DNA of 64,000 nucleotides from Burkholderiales bacterium (GCA_014860445.1 JACZJT010000008.1:62001-126000), one strand, 5' to 3'. Shown: positions 53,475-63,108, counted from the stretch's first letter. Notes: generated by a model not told the origin, from the sequence alone. Numbers and translations are program-made.

Positions 53475-54137
53475 CTAGCCGATTAGTGCAGTGAGGTCGG
53501 TTAGCAGCGCAATCGTGTGGTCGGGCGTCGCGTCGAGGGCATCGAGCGGCGCGCCGGCGCGGTTGATCCAATAGGTGCGAAAGCCGAAGGCCTTGGCGCC
53601 GCAGGCGTCCCAGCAGTTGGACGAAACGAAGCCGATCGATTCTTTCGGGACGCCCAGTCGATCGACCGCGATCTGGTACACGCGCGCATCGGGTTTGAAG
53701 ACGCTTACCTCAGCCACGCTGAGCACCGCATCCAGCACTTTGTCCAGGCCGCTCGCAGCGACCACCGGATCAAGCATGTCCGGCGAACCATTCGACAAAA
53801 TTGCGAGCTTGCATCCGCCTAGCGTCGCAAGCGCGGGCTTAGCGTCGGGGTAGAGGCTGAGCTTGAGATATTGCTGCATCAGGGCGGATTGCTGCGCCGC
53901 GCTCAGGTCCAAACCGATCGCGGCGCAGGCATAGCGGAGTCCCGCTTCGGTAATGCTGCTGAAGGGCACATAGCGTTGCATCAGACTGCGTTGCCAGGTG
54001 TATTCGAGCTGCTTTGTGCGCCAAAGCTGGCTTACCGCGACGCCTTTGCCGGGCCAGTATCGGTCGCACAGCGCGACCACGGAATGCACGTCGAACAGCG
54101 TACCGTAGGCGTCAAAGACAAGTGCGAGTGGTTTCAT
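53475..54137 (-). CDS. Haloacid dehalogenase type II (HAD superfamily)
   Basis: 220 residues. HAD motif I with the nucleophilic aspartate is LVFDAYGTLFDVHS, motif II LAILSNGSPDML, the catalytic lysine lies in VSVFKPDARVYQIA, and motif IV is in FVSSNCWDACGAKAFGFRTYWINR. The pattern fits L-2-haloacid dehalogenase type II, which replaces a halogen by hydroxide with inversion; actual dehalogenation activity must be tested, since phosphatase relatives look alike. Confidence 0.9.
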   Translation of the reverse strand: MKPLALVFDAYGTLFDVHSVVALCDRYWPGKGVAVSQLWRTKQLEYTWQRSLMQRYVPFSSITEAGLRYACAAIGLDLSAAQQSALMQQYLKLSLYPDAKPALATLGGCKLAILSNGSPDMLDPVVAASGLDKVLDAVLSVAEVSVFKPDARVYQIAVDRLGVPKESIGFVSSNCWDACGAKAFGFRTYWINRAGAPLDALDATPDHTIALLTDLTALIG

Positions 54138-54321
54138 GGCGTTTCCCGAGGGGTGGATGCGCCCTCATTGTGCGCCTGATCGCTGCCAAGGACAAAGCGG
54201 CGGGGGTCGGTTCGGCGGAAATGGGCATGCGCGGATACAGGTCTAGGTGCGTTGGCGAACAGAGATTTTCCGGGCAAAGCGGGTAGTCTGGCAGCGCGGC
54301 AGTCGAGAACAATTTTGAAGA

Positions 54322-54345
54322 GGCGCATGTTCTTGGATATGCGCC
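54322..54345. repeat. Inverted repeat upstream of the polysaccharide kinase gene
   Basis: GGCGCAT (54322-54328), 10 bases, ATGCGCC (54339-54345). It lies about 30 bases upstream of the candidate promoter. No T-run follows, so it could be an operator or the end of the oppositely transcribed HAD leader. Confidence 0.35.
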
Positions 54346-54373
54346 ATCTGAGCCGGAATCGATGTGTAAAACT

Positions 54374-54401
54374 TTGTCAAATAGACGCTGCAGGCTATTG
54401 T
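54374..54401 (+). promoter_or_regulatory. Candidate promoter of the surface-polysaccharide block
   Basis: TTGTCA (54374-54379, 5/6), 16-base spacer, TATTGT (54396-54401, 4/6). It precedes the ATG at 54428 by 27 bases, giving a plausible short leader. Confidence 0.5.
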
Positions 54402-54427
54402 AAGAATTAAGGAATACTGTAAATTGC

Positions 54428-56755
54428 ATGCGTGAACATTCTTTGCGCAATGATTTTGCATCGCCGAAAATGATGGACCGAGCCTCAAACAGGAATATGC
54501 AGCTGCCCGCATTTTCGCCGATCGACGGAGAACCGCCCCCTCCAGACATCGTGCGCTATCTGCGCACGGTCAACCGCTACAAATGGGGCATTCTCATGGT
54601 CGTGATCGCGGTGGGCATGCTGGCGGCCATGTACGCCTCCAGCCTGCGGCCGATTTATCGATCCACCGCGACGCTCATGGTCGAAGGCGGGAAGCCGAAG
54701 GTGGTTTCGAGCCAGGACCTGTACGAATCCTACATGGGCTCGTCACGCGACTATTTTCTGACGCAATTCGAAATCATCAAATCGCGCGAGTACGCCGAAA
54801 GACTGGTGCGCACGATGCGCCTGACCAAGCACCCGGAATACGATCCGCGGCAGCGGCCAAAGCCCTGGTATGCGGAGTGGGTGCCGGCGCAGTTCCTTCC
54901 TGCCGAAAAACCCGTCGTGGTACCGGACGAGGAGGCGCTCGTTGAAAGCGTGACCTCGCAGGTGATGGCCGGCATCAGCCTGGAGCCGGTGCGCATGACC
55001 CAGTTGGTCAAGCTTAGTTTCAGCTCGCACGACCCCGTACTCGCCGAGCGCGTGCCGAACACGCTGGCGATGATTTATATCGTCTCGGACCTGGAGCAGC
55101 GCGGTGAAACAACGCGGCGCTCGATGGCGTTTCTGCGCGATCAGGCGGTCGAATTGAAGCAGAAGCTCAACGAATCGGAACAAGCGCTTCAGAATTTCCG
55201 CGAGCGAGAGCGGATCGTCGTTGCCAAGGGCGTCGCAGTGTCAGGGGTAATCCGGCAGTTGGAGGAACTTGAGACGGCGCTGGACGACGCGCGCAAGAAA
55301 CGGCTGGAAGCCGAGGCGCGCTACAACCAGGTGAAGGTCGCGCAGCAGGGAGCGACAGCGGCGAGGATGGAATCCCTGTCCGTCGTACAGAACAATCCGG
55401 TGGTTGCGCGCTTCAAGGAAGCCGAAGCCGAAGCTGCGCGCCGGGTGAGCGAGGCTTCGAAGCGATACGGGCCGGAGCATCCGCGGATGGTGTCGGCGCA
55501 GTCGGACCTCAAAGCGGTACGGGACAATCTGCGGCGTCAGATCGAGATCGTAATCGAGACGGTATTGAAGGATTACGAGGTTGCCAAAGCGAACGAGGCT
55601 TCCCTGGAACGGGCGCTTGCTCGTGCGAAGGTGGACAGCCAGGAATATAACCGCAAGGAATTTACCCTCGCCCGGCTGGAGCGCGAGGTGGCCTCCAATC
55701 GCCAGCTCTACGACCTGTTCACGCAGCGCGCCAAGGAGACGAACACGGGCGACGTGCCGTCCGCAATCGCGCGCGTGATCGACGCGGCGCAACTGCCCAA
55801 GGCTCCGTACGGGCCGAACAAGCGCAATATCGTCGGTACCGCCATGCTGGTCGCATTGGCCATTTCGATCGCGATCGCGCTCCTGCTCGCGCAGCTCGAT
55901 GTCACGGTCAAGACCAGCCACGAGGTCGAGTCGAAGCTGGATGTCAAGGCGGTCGGTGTGCTGCCGCGCATGGAGGTTAAACCGGGTTCGCCGATCGAAC
56001 GCTTATTCATGGATGACAATCAAAGCCCGTTTGCCGAGGGGATACGCAGCATACGCAGCGATTTGATGCTCTCTGGAATCGATTCGCCGCAGAAGGTCGT
56101 GCTCCTGACTTCATCCCTCCCCGAGGAAGGCAAGACCACGGTCGCGTGCAATCTTGCGTTTGCGTTCTCGCAGATCAAGAAGACACTGCTCGTGGAAGCC
56201 GACATGCGCAGGCCGAAAATTGCCCGAACAATCGGCGGAGACCCGCGCCGGGCGGGATTGTCCGAACTCGTGGCGGGCAGCGCGCCGCTGGACGAATGCG
56301 TCTATCCGGCAGAAGACTCGAACCTGTGGGTATTGCAGTCGGGACGGGTACCGTTCAACCCGCTGGAACTGATCTCTTCGCATCGTTTTGCTGAAGTCAT
56401 GCAATCGCTCAAGCAGGCGTTCGACGTGATTATCATCGACAGTCCGCCGATGCAGGTCGTCAGCGACGCGCTGCTGCTGTCGCAATTCGCCAGTTCGATC
56501 CTGTACGTGGTGAAGGCCGACAGCACGCCGTATCCGCTGGCTCGCCACGGACTGACGCGGATGAAACGTCTCAACGAACCGGCCCTGGTCGGCCTGGGCG
56601 TGGTCCTCAACCAACTCGACGTGGACAAGGCAAGCAAGTACTACGGCGAATACCGGGGCTACGGTGGCCGTTACTACCGCCACTATGGCTACGCGAGCGA
56701 CGCGGCAGGGCAAGCTGAGGGAGCGCCGGCCACTGGTGCGAAGATCACGGGTTGA
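54428..56755 (+). CDS. Wzc-like polysaccharide-export tyrosine autokinase
   Basis: 775 residues from ATG 54428; AAGGA about 14 bases upstream is distant, so ATG 54470 is also possible. A Wzz/GumC-type N domain begins PPPDIVRYLRTVNRYKWGILMVVIAVGMLAAMY with the first transmembrane helix, then a large periplasmic coiled-coil region (about 200-420) and a second helix (NIVGTAMLVALAISIAIALLLAQ). The cytoplasmic BY-kinase domain has Walker A-like SSLPEEGKTTVACN, Walker A' LVEADMRRP and Walker B FDVIIIDSPP. A tyrosine cluster (YYGEYRGYGGRYYRHYGY) at the C terminus is the autophosphorylation tail. It controls chain length and export of extracellular polysaccharide. Confidence 0.93.
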   Translation: MREHSLRNDFASPKMMDRASNRNMQLPAFSPIDGEPPPPDIVRYLRTVNRYKWGILMVVIAVGMLAAMYASSLRPIYRSTATLMVEGGKPKVVSSQDLYESYMGSSRDYFLTQFEIIKSREYAERLVRTMRLTKHPEYDPRQRPKPWYAEWVPAQFLPAEKPVVVPDEEALVESVTSQVMAGISLEPVRMTQLVKLSFSSHDPVLAERVPNTLAMIYIVSDLEQRGETTRRSMAFLRDQAVELKQKLNESEQALQNFRERERIVVAKGVAVSGVIRQLEELETALDDARKKRLEAEARYNQVKVAQQGATAARMESLSVVQNNPVVARFKEAEAEAARRVSEASKRYGPEHPRMVSAQSDLKAVRDNLRRQIEIVIETVLKDYEVAKANEASLERALARAKVDSQEYNRKEFTLARLEREVASNRQLYDLFTQRAKETNTGDVPSAIARVIDAAQLPKAPYGPNKRNIVGTAMLVALAISIAIALLLAQLDVTVKTSHEVESKLDVKAVGVLPRMEVKPGSPIERLFMDDNQSPFAEGIRSIRSDLMLSGIDSPQKVVLLTSSLPEEGKTTVACNLAFAFSQIKKTLLVEADMRRPKIARTIGGDPRRAGLSELVAGSAPLDECVYPAEDSNLWVLQSGRVPFNPLELISSHRFAEVMQSLKQAFDVIIIDSPPMQVVSDALLLSQFASSILYVVKADSTPYPLARHGLTRMKRLNEPALVGLGVVLNQLDVDKASKYYGEYRGYGGRYYRHYGYASDAAGQAEGAPATGAKITG

Positions 56756-56759
56756 TTTG

Positions 56760-56791
56760 AAATTCTAAGGTAGTAAAATTCTAAGGTAGTA
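56760..56791 (+). repeat. Perfect tandem duplication of 16 bases
   Basis: AAATTCTAAGGTAGTA occurs twice in immediate succession, 56760-56775 and 56776-56791, right after the autokinase stop and before the next gene. The second copy runs into TATACG, which could serve as a -10 element. Function unknown; it could be a regulator's direct repeat or a slipped-strand product. Confidence 0.7.
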
Positions 56792-56897
56792 TACGTTTTA
56801 GTCGATCTTCGCGAGCCGGATGTCGGTCGCGGGATCTCTCCCGACGGGTCAGCAGTGAGTCTGGCCCATGCCGCCGAGCCGGATCTGGGCCCCAACC

Positions 56898-57380
56898 ATG
56901 AGTCAGACCAAGCACCAGGAGGAGCAGGGCACCGAAGCGGCCGAACCTCGTGTGCGCAAAGGCTGGGAATTATTCTGGCGAATTATCGCCGGACTCATAT
57001 TGCTGGTCATCGCCTGGGTAGCCTGGGTGGCGTATCAGATCATGCCCAGATCCGTAGTGACACCCATGGCCTACGCGACGAAGGTCAGGCCCATCGGAAT
57101 ACAAACCCCTAACGGCGTTGCAGCGCCGTCGACGCCGGCGCCATCGGTCGTGCCGGCCGCGCCGCCGTCTGCGGCGGACGCTGCAACGATTGCGCCGTCG
57201 CGGACCGCCCCCGTGGAAACCCGGGAGGATTCTGACAAGAAGGAAGGGCTCAGGCTCGCAACCGAAATCTCCCTCCCGCGAGCCGAGAAACTAGGGACAG
57301 CGGCTACGCAGGAAACCAAACCGGGCGGTGCACCCGCGGCCCCTGCGGCAGTCGGCGCAGCGGGAAAAGCCCGGCCCTAG
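56898..57380 (+). CDS. Unrecognised single-pass Pro/Ala-rich membrane protein
   Basis: 160 residues from ATG 56898 (MSQTKHQEEQG); no strong ribosome site. A hydrophilic, charged cytoplasmic start is followed by one transmembrane helix (FWRIIAGLILLVIAWVAWVAYQI), then a Pro/Ala/Thr-rich presumably periplasmic tail (about residues 75-160) with repeated AAP and APS. I do not recognise the family. It lies between the polysaccharide kinase and the O-antigen-ligase-type gene and is likely co-transcribed with them, suggesting a role in export, glycosylation or spanning the periplasm. Confidence 0.6.
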   Translation: MSQTKHQEEQGTEAAEPRVRKGWELFWRIIAGLILLVIAWVAWVAYQIMPRSVVTPMAYATKVRPIGIQTPNGVAAPSTPAPSVVPAAPPSAADAATIAPSRTAPVETREDSDKKEGLRLATEISLPRAEKLGTAATQETKPGGAPAAPAAVGAAGKARP

Positions 57381-57434
57381 ACCGATACGCGGTAGCGGGC
57401 GCGTTTCCCGCTTGTTCGAACTCTGGGAATCATT

Positions 57435-59258
57435 TTGCTTCCACGCATTCCGGCGCACATCAGCCTGGTTCTTGTCGGGGCGATGTTCCTGCTGCCGTTC
57501 CTGAACCCCTACCACTATTTTCCGCTGACCAATTTTTATACGGAGTGGCTGGCGCTCGCATTCGGCCTGGCCGCCCTCGCGCCGTTGTCCGTGAAGCGTT
57601 TTTGGGACGTGGTCGAAATCCCGAAACTGGCGCTCTGGTTGCTGGCGTTTGCCGCGTTGCTGATGCTGCAATTGGTCTGGGTAGACATCGCGTATCCGGA
57701 GCTGTCGCTGCTGGGCGCGCTCTATGTTATTTGGGCGGCGTGGCTGGTCTGGCTGGGGCGCGTGCTCACAAAATCCTGCGGCCTGGAAAAGATTACGCTC
57801 TGGCTGGCCGCACTGCTTGTTATCGGCGGGCTGCTGAATTCGGCAGCGGCGGTATTGCAATTTTACGGCATCGACTCGCTGCTCGACCCTGTGATCGCCC
57901 GATTGGGCGCGGACAAGGGTGGGGCATACGGCAATTTCGGACAGAACAATCACTTCGCCGACTATGTCACGCTCGCATTGTTATCCGCGCTTTACCTGCG
58001 CATCAAGGGGTGGCTGACCGGGCCTGCCACACTGGTCTGCGCCGGAATTTTCCTTTATGCCTTGTCTCTGTCCGGTTCGCGCACCACCTGGCTCTATCTG
58101 CTGGCGGCGCTCGCGCTGAGCCTCTGGTTTCGCACGCAATCCGACTCGCCGAGGCTGCGCAAAGCGGCACTGGCGATCGCGATATTGTTGCCCCTGTTCG
58201 CCCTGGTGCAGTACGCGATGTCCAGCCATGGGCTGGCAGTCCGGCCCGCACTGCCGGGCGCGGCCTACCTACCGGTTACGCCGATCGATCGCTTCAGAGA
58301 GGAAATGGCGCACGGCCTGTTGCCGCAGACCGGGGGGTCGGCCCTGGGCACGCGTCTCTATATGTGGCACCAGGCCCTGCTGATGTGGTCCAGGTCGCCG
58401 CTGCTGGGCGTCGGCTTCGGCCAGTACGCGGGTGTCTTTTTCGAGCAGGCCTCCGAACTGTCCCGCTACCACATCTCACACTACGATCGAAATTCGCACA
58501 ACGCGCTGATGAATTTGCTCGCTGAAACCGGGCTCATCGGTGCGGGCCTGGTGTGTGCCGGACTGGGCTCCTGGTTATGGGGACTGCGTCGTCGCTTCGC
58601 CGTGAGCGCCGAATCCTGGTGGATGCTGTGCCTGCTGTCGGTGCTGTTCCTGCACAGCATGGTCGAGTATCCCCTGTGGCACGCCGACTTTCTCGGCGTC
58701 GCGGCGATTCTGCTCGGCATGGGCAGCGAACGCTGCCTGCGCCTGCAGCTTACGGCCTTGTCGCGCTTTGCATTTCCGGTGATGGTGGCGGCCGGCGTTT
58801 TCGCGCTGGGCAGCGTGCTCCATGCATATCGCGACCTGGAACTCGCGATGTACCCGCCGGTGCTGCCCAAGAACAGGCAGGAGATCGTTGAACGCAACGA
58901 GGCCTTGCTGAAACTGCACCGGGATACGCTGCTCGCCCCCTATGTCGAACTCACCTATGCGGGCATTATCGTTGCCAATCGCAACAACCTTCAGGACAAA
59001 CTCGCCTTGAACCGGCGCGTACTGCGCCTGCTGCCGGCACCGGAATTGGTGTACAGACAGGTACTGCTGCTGGGGTTGAACGGCGAGCGCGACGCCGCCT
59101 TGCTGCAGCTGGATCGCGCGGCGGCGGTGTTCCCGGAGCGGCTGAACGGGTTCGTGACGGAAGTGGAAAAAGCGGCGCAAGACGAGCACGACGCATTCGA
59201 CGAGATCGCGAAGCGGGCCAGGGAGAAGCTAAAGCAGGTTGACAGAAACGTAGGGTAA
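57435..59258 (+). CDS. PglL/TfpO-type O-oligosaccharyltransferase or O-antigen ligase family protein
   Basis: 607 residues from TTG 57435. About eleven to twelve transmembrane helices with a large periplasmic loop. The PglL/WaaL pattern is evident: GAYGNFGQNNHFADYVTLALLSALYL near residues 155-185, LSGSRTTWLYLLAALAL, and the loop GVGFGQYAGVFFE... HNALMNLLAETGLIGAGL. The C-terminal 150 residues form a soluble helical domain like Wzy_C_2. PglL enzymes transfer lipid-linked oligosaccharide to pilin; O-antigen ligases to lipid A core. The neighbouring pilus genes favour the pilin-glycosylation reading, but it is an inference. Confidence 0.85.
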   Translation: MLPRIPAHISLVLVGAMFLLPFLNPYHYFPLTNFYTEWLALAFGLAALAPLSVKRFWDVVEIPKLALWLLAFAALLMLQLVWVDIAYPELSLLGALYVIWAAWLVWLGRVLTKSCGLEKITLWLAALLVIGGLLNSAAAVLQFYGIDSLLDPVIARLGADKGGAYGNFGQNNHFADYVTLALLSALYLRIKGWLTGPATLVCAGIFLYALSLSGSRTTWLYLLAALALSLWFRTQSDSPRLRKAALAIAILLPLFALVQYAMSSHGLAVRPALPGAAYLPVTPIDRFREEMAHGLLPQTGGSALGTRLYMWHQALLMWSRSPLLGVGFGQYAGVFFEQASELSRYHISHYDRNSHNALMNLLAETGLIGAGLVCAGLGSWLWGLRRRFAVSAESWWMLCLLSVLFLHSMVEYPLWHADFLGVAAILLGMGSERCLRLQLTALSRFAFPVMVAAGVFALGSVLHAYRDLELAMYPPVLPKNRQEIVERNEALLKLHRDTLLAPYVELTYAGIIVANRNNLQDKLALNRRVLRLLPAPELVYRQVLLLGLNGERDAALLQLDRAAAVFPERLNGFVTEVEKAAQDEHDAFDEIAKRAREKLKQVDRNVG

Positions 59259-59411
59259 GTTCAGGATTTGTCTATAAAAGGTGGATTGGGGAACCTAGGG
59301 AGCCCAATATTCGCCGGTGCCGCTGTTTCGGTGGCTTGTTTTTCAGTGCCGCCCTGCCGCTTCATAGTTCTAAAGATTCTGTTTCCGGCTTGTCCGGTCG
59401 AGGACGCACAG

Positions 59412-61112
59412 ATGGCTAGGCCAGAGAAAGTTCGCATTGGTAACCTGCTCGTGCAGGAAAAGGTGATTTCGCAGGAACAGCTGGTTTTGGCGCTGGAGCA
59501 GCAAAAGCGCAGCGGTCGCAAGCTGGGCCGGGTGCTGATCGAAAACGGCTTCGTCACCGAGGAAGCCATCTCCGAGGCGCTGGCCACGCAACTCAGGATT
59601 CCCTACCTCAATCTCAAGTTCTACAACGTCAATCTTTCGGTGGCGCGCATACTTCCGGAAATGCAGGCGCGGCGTTTTCGCGCCCTGCTGCTGGAGGACA
59701 AGACCAGCACCTACCTGGTGGCGATGGCCGATCCCACGGACCTGTTTGCGTACGATGAAATCGCGCGCCTGCTGAAACGCGATATCGAGCTGGTTCTGGT
59801 CAACGAGAACCAGGTGCTCGAAACCATAGACCGCATCTACCGGCGCACCGAGCAGATCACCGATCTCGCGCGCGAACTGGGCGCGGACATGGCGGAGGTC
59901 GTGGATTTCGGCGAACTTTCCGTCGAGCCGGGCGCAGAGGATGCGCCGGTGGTAAAGCTGCTGCAGACCATGTTCGAGGACGCGGTCCAGGTGAACGCAT
60001 CCGACGTTCATATCGAGCCGCAGGAGCGCTTGCTGCAGATCCGCTTTCGCATCGACGGCATGCTGCAGCTGCAGACTGAATCCGACATGAAGATCGCTCC
60101 CGCGCTGGTGCAGCGCGTCAAACTGATGTCGGGACTGGACATCTCCGAAAAGCGCCTTCCGCAGGACGGGCGTTTCAACGTGCGCATAGGAGAACGGCGC
60201 GTCGACGTGCGCATATCGACCATGCCCACGCAATATGGCGAATCGGTGGCGATGCGCCTGCTCAGCCGCACCACCGATGTGCAGGGCCTGGATGGGCTGG
60301 GGATGCCGCCGCAATTGCTGGCGCGCCTGCAGCAGATCATCAGGCGCAGCACGGGCATGGTGCTGGTGACCGGACCGACCGGCAGCGGCAAGACCACCAC
60401 GCTGTATGCCGCGCTCAATGAAGTGAACACGATCGACAAGAAGATCATTACCGTCGAGGATCCGATCGAATACCGTCTGGCCGGACTGAACCAGGTGCAG
60501 ATCAACGAGAAGATCGACCTGAGTTTCGGGCGCGTCTTGCGCGCTGCCTTGCGCCAGGATCCGGACATCATCCTCGTGGGCGAAATGCGCGATCCGGAGA
60601 CGGCGCAGATCGGCATGCGCGCCGCGCTCACCGGCCACATGGTGTTCTCCACGCTGCATACGCGCGATGCGGCCAGCACCCCGATCCGCCTGGTGGACAT
60701 GGGCGCGCCACGCTATATGGTGGCATCTTCCCTGCAGGCGGTGATTGCGCAGCGCTTGGTGCGGATCAACTGCCCCAGCTGCGCCGAGCCCTATCAGCCA
60801 TCGGAGAAGGAAATGCAGTGGTTGCAGGGAATAGAGCGCGACGACGGCAAGCCGAACGCGATGATGCGAGGGCGTGGCTGCCAGTTTTGCCATCTCACAG
60901 GCTATGCGGGGCGAACCGGCGTATACGAAATGCTGGAAATGGACGCTGCGCTCACAGCGGCAGTCAATCGCGAGGACACGACTGAATTTTCCGAACTCGC
61001 CGTCAGCCATATGGCGGGACGGAGCATGCGCCATCACGCGGGTCAACTGGTGCTTGCGGGCAAGACGACCCTGGCCGAGGCGATACGCGTGAGTTCCGAA
61101 CTCGAGGACTGA
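59412..61112 (+). CDS. mshE: MshE/GspE-type pilus-assembly ATPase
   Basis: 566 residues from ATG 59412; the upstream ORF start at 59268 lies in leader sequence. The N-terminal MshEN domain (RIGNLLVQEKVISQEQLVLALEQQ, LGRVLIENGFVTEEAISEALATQL) binds cyclic di-GMP in characterised MshE. The ATPase has Walker A GPTGSGKTT near residue 321, Asp box TVEDPIEYRL, Walker B PDIILVGEMRD and zinc knuckles CPSC and CQFC. It powers pilus extension. It overlaps mshG by one base (TGATG). The c-di-GMP link fits the HD-GYP protein in this window, but that is speculation. Confidence 0.92.
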   Translation: MARPEKVRIGNLLVQEKVISQEQLVLALEQQKRSGRKLGRVLIENGFVTEEAISEALATQLRIPYLNLKFYNVNLSVARILPEMQARRFRALLLEDKTSTYLVAMADPTDLFAYDEIARLLKRDIELVLVNENQVLETIDRIYRRTEQITDLARELGADMAEVVDFGELSVEPGAEDAPVVKLLQTMFEDAVQVNASDVHIEPQERLLQIRFRIDGMLQLQTESDMKIAPALVQRVKLMSGLDISEKRLPQDGRFNVRIGERRVDVRISTMPTQYGESVAMRLLSRTTDVQGLDGLGMPPQLLARLQQIIRRSTGMVLVTGPTGSGKTTTLYAALNEVNTIDKKIITVEDPIEYRLAGLNQVQINEKIDLSFGRVLRAALRQDPDIILVGEMRDPETAQIGMRAALTGHMVFSTLHTRDAASTPIRLVDMGAPRYMVASSLQAVIAQRLVRINCPSCAEPYQPSEKEMQWLQGIERDDGKPNAMMRGRGCQFCHLTGYAGRTGVYEMLEMDAALTAAVNREDTTEFSELAVSHMAGRSMRHHAGQLVLAGKTTLAEAIRVSSELED

Positions 61113-62350
61113 TGCCCCATTTTGCCTACAAAGGGAGAAACGCCAGAGGCGAACTGGTCACGGGGGTGCTCGAGGACGAGGATAGCGGCGCCGTCGCAGA
61201 CCAGTTGGTCAATAGCGGGATTTCGCCGACCGAAATCGCGCTGACCTCTGCCCCCAGCACGGGAAGCACCAATTCACGGTTCACGCGCCTGTTTGCACCG
61301 CGCATTACGCTGAACGACAGACTGTTGTTCAGCCGCCAAATGTATACCTTGCTCAAATCCGGCGTACCCATCATGCGCGCGCTGGCGGGGTTGCAGGAGG
61401 CCGCCAAGAGTGTCGCCATGGCCAAGGTGCTGCAGGAGCTGCGCTCCAGCCTGGACAGCGGACGCGATCTCAGCTCGTCAATGCGCCGCCATCCAGAAGT
61501 GTTTTCGCAGTTTTTTGTGAGCATGGTGCGCGTGGGCGAGATGTCGGGCAGCCTGGAAGAGATCTTTCTGCGGCTTTTCAATCATCTCGAATTCGAGAAG
61601 GAGATGAAGGAGCGCGTGCAGCAGGCCTTGCGCTACCCGGCTTTTGTGATGGTGGCAATGGGGGTCGCCCTCGTAATCGTGAATCTGCTGGTGATCCCCG
61701 CTTTCGCGAAATTGTTCGCAGGACTCAAGACAGCATTGCCGCCGATTACGCAGATGCTGATTGGCTTCTCCAATTTCATGGTGCATTACTGGCCGGTATT
61801 GCTGGCCATGGGCATAGCCGCGATTATCGGTTTTCGCATCTATACCACCACACCGAGCGGACGTTACAACTGGGACAAACTCAAACTTCGGCTGCCGCTC
61901 GCGGGCTCGATCATCGAGAAAGTCACGCTGGCCAGATTCGCGCGCAGTTTTTCCATCTCGCTGAAAAGCGGCATGTCGATGGTGCAGACCTTGGCGGTGC
62001 TGTCCCAGGTGGTCGACAATTCCTATATCGCGCAGCGCATCGATCAAATGCGCGAAGGGGTTGAGCGCGGCGAGAGCGTGCTGCGAACGGCGCGGGCCAC
62101 CGGTGTGTTTACGCCGATTGTTTTGCAGATGGTGGCGGTGGGCGAAGAGACTGGCGAGCTCGACGACTTGATGCGCGAGGTCGCGGACATGTACCAGCGG
62201 GAGATCGATTACGAACTCAAGTCGCTTTCGGCCAACATCGAGCCGATCATGATCACCTTCCTGGGCGTTATGGTCCTGATCCTGGCGCTGGGCGTGTTCC
62301 TCCCCATGTGGGATCTGGGCCAGGCTGCGTTCGGGCATCGGGGTGGATAA
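61112..62350 (+). CDS. mshG: MshG/GspF-type inner-membrane platform protein
   Basis: 412 residues, PilC/GspF family, with two repeats each containing a soluble helical domain and a helical hairpin. Typical parts: LFSRQMYTLLKSGVPIMRAL (first), RLFNHLEFEKEMKERVQQALRYPAFVMVAMGVALVIVNLLVIP, RFARSFSISLKSGMSMVQTL (second) and VAVGEETGELDDLMREVADMYQREIDYELKSL. It is the inner-membrane core on which the ATPase acts. Its end overlaps the following prepilin gene by 8 bases. Confidence 0.93.
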   Translation: MPHFAYKGRNARGELVTGVLEDEDSGAVADQLVNSGISPTEIALTSAPSTGSTNSRFTRLFAPRITLNDRLLFSRQMYTLLKSGVPIMRALAGLQEAAKSVAMAKVLQELRSSLDSGRDLSSSMRRHPEVFSQFFVSMVRVGEMSGSLEEIFLRLFNHLEFEKEMKERVQQALRYPAFVMVAMGVALVIVNLLVIPAFAKLFAGLKTALPPITQMLIGFSNFMVHYWPVLLAMGIAAIIGFRIYTTTPSGRYNWDKLKLRLPLAGSIIEKVTLARFARSFSISLKSGMSMVQTLAVLSQVVDNSYIAQRIDQMREGVERGESVLRTARATGVFTPIVLQMVAVGEETGELDDLMREVADMYQREIDYELKSLSANIEPIMITFLGVMVLILALGVFLPMWDLGQAAFGHRGG

Positions 62351-62891
62351 GGTGCGTCACACCTTGATGTCGCATCGTCGAGGCCCGGATGCGGGCTTCA
62401 CGCTGTTCGAACTGGTTGTGGTCGTCTGCGTCGTGTCCGTCATGGCGTACTTCCTGCTCGATCGCATGCAGGGATACAAGGAGGGCGCCGAAAAAGCGTC
62501 GATGCAACAAACTGCGGCGGCAATCAAGAGCGCCCTGCAGATGCGCGTCGCCGCCTACATGATCGAAGGTCGTGATAAGCAGATAGAAATGTTGCGTCTC
62601 GAAAACCCGGTCGGCTGGCTGCAGGAACATCCTGATAATTACGCCGGCGAGTTCTACTCGGATGCCTACGCGCGCGTCAAGCCGGGCAGCTGGTATTTCG
62701 ATCTTTCCAGTCGGGAATTCATTTATGTCCCCAGGCTCAGCGCCAATTTCGTACCCGGGCCCGATGGCAGAAAGTGGGTGCGTTACCGGGTGAAGATAGA
62801 GTATGACGAAGTGCAGGAGAAAGACGCGCCGCCGCGTAAGGTGCTCAGTGCGGTCAATTTTTTACCGGTCGCCCGATTTACATGGTTTTAG
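62343..62891 (+). CDS. Divergent prepilin-like protein
   Basis: 182 residues from GTG 62343, overlapping mshG by 8 bases; ATG 62367 would also work. The class III signal GFTLFELVVVVCVVSVMAYFLL, cleaved after Gly with Phe as the new N terminus and Glu5 kept, marks a type IV-like prepilin. After the helix the globular part is unlike MshA; it has several aromatic and charged strands (WYFDLSSREFIYVPRL). It may be a minor pilin such as MshB or an analogue; exact identity is open. Confidence 0.85.
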   Translation: MDKVRHTLMSHRRGPDAGFTLFELVVVVCVVSVMAYFLLDRMQGYKEGAEKASMQQTAAAIKSALQMRVAAYMIEGRDKQIEMLRLENPVGWLQEHPDNYAGEFYSDAYARVKPGSWYFDLSSREFIYVPRLSANFVPGPDGRKWVRYRVKIEYDEVQEKDAPPRKVLSAVNFLPVARFTWF

Positions 62892-63108
62892 GCGATCGAT
62901 TCAATTCTCTTGGATTTGTGGCTTACCGTACAGACCTGAGGCCGGCGTTGTCGTATCAGGGCACAGGACCGGTGTGAAAAGGCGCTAACGAGCGTGAATT
63001 CGCGTTTCTGCGTTTGTGAAAGAGTGTGGATTGGAGAGTTTTTTATTGCAAGACAAAGGGATATGGACTAGTCTTAACAACATTGTACTAGGCGAAAAGG
63101 AGCATGAA

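Noticed and set aside
59370-61046. 558-residue minus-strand ORF
   Set aside because: Antisense to mshE; the plus strand is clearly coding.
63020-63108. Sigma-54 promoter for the pilin gene
   Set aside because: TGG and TTGCA are present near 63032-63050, but the spacing between GG and GC is 13 rather than 10 bases.
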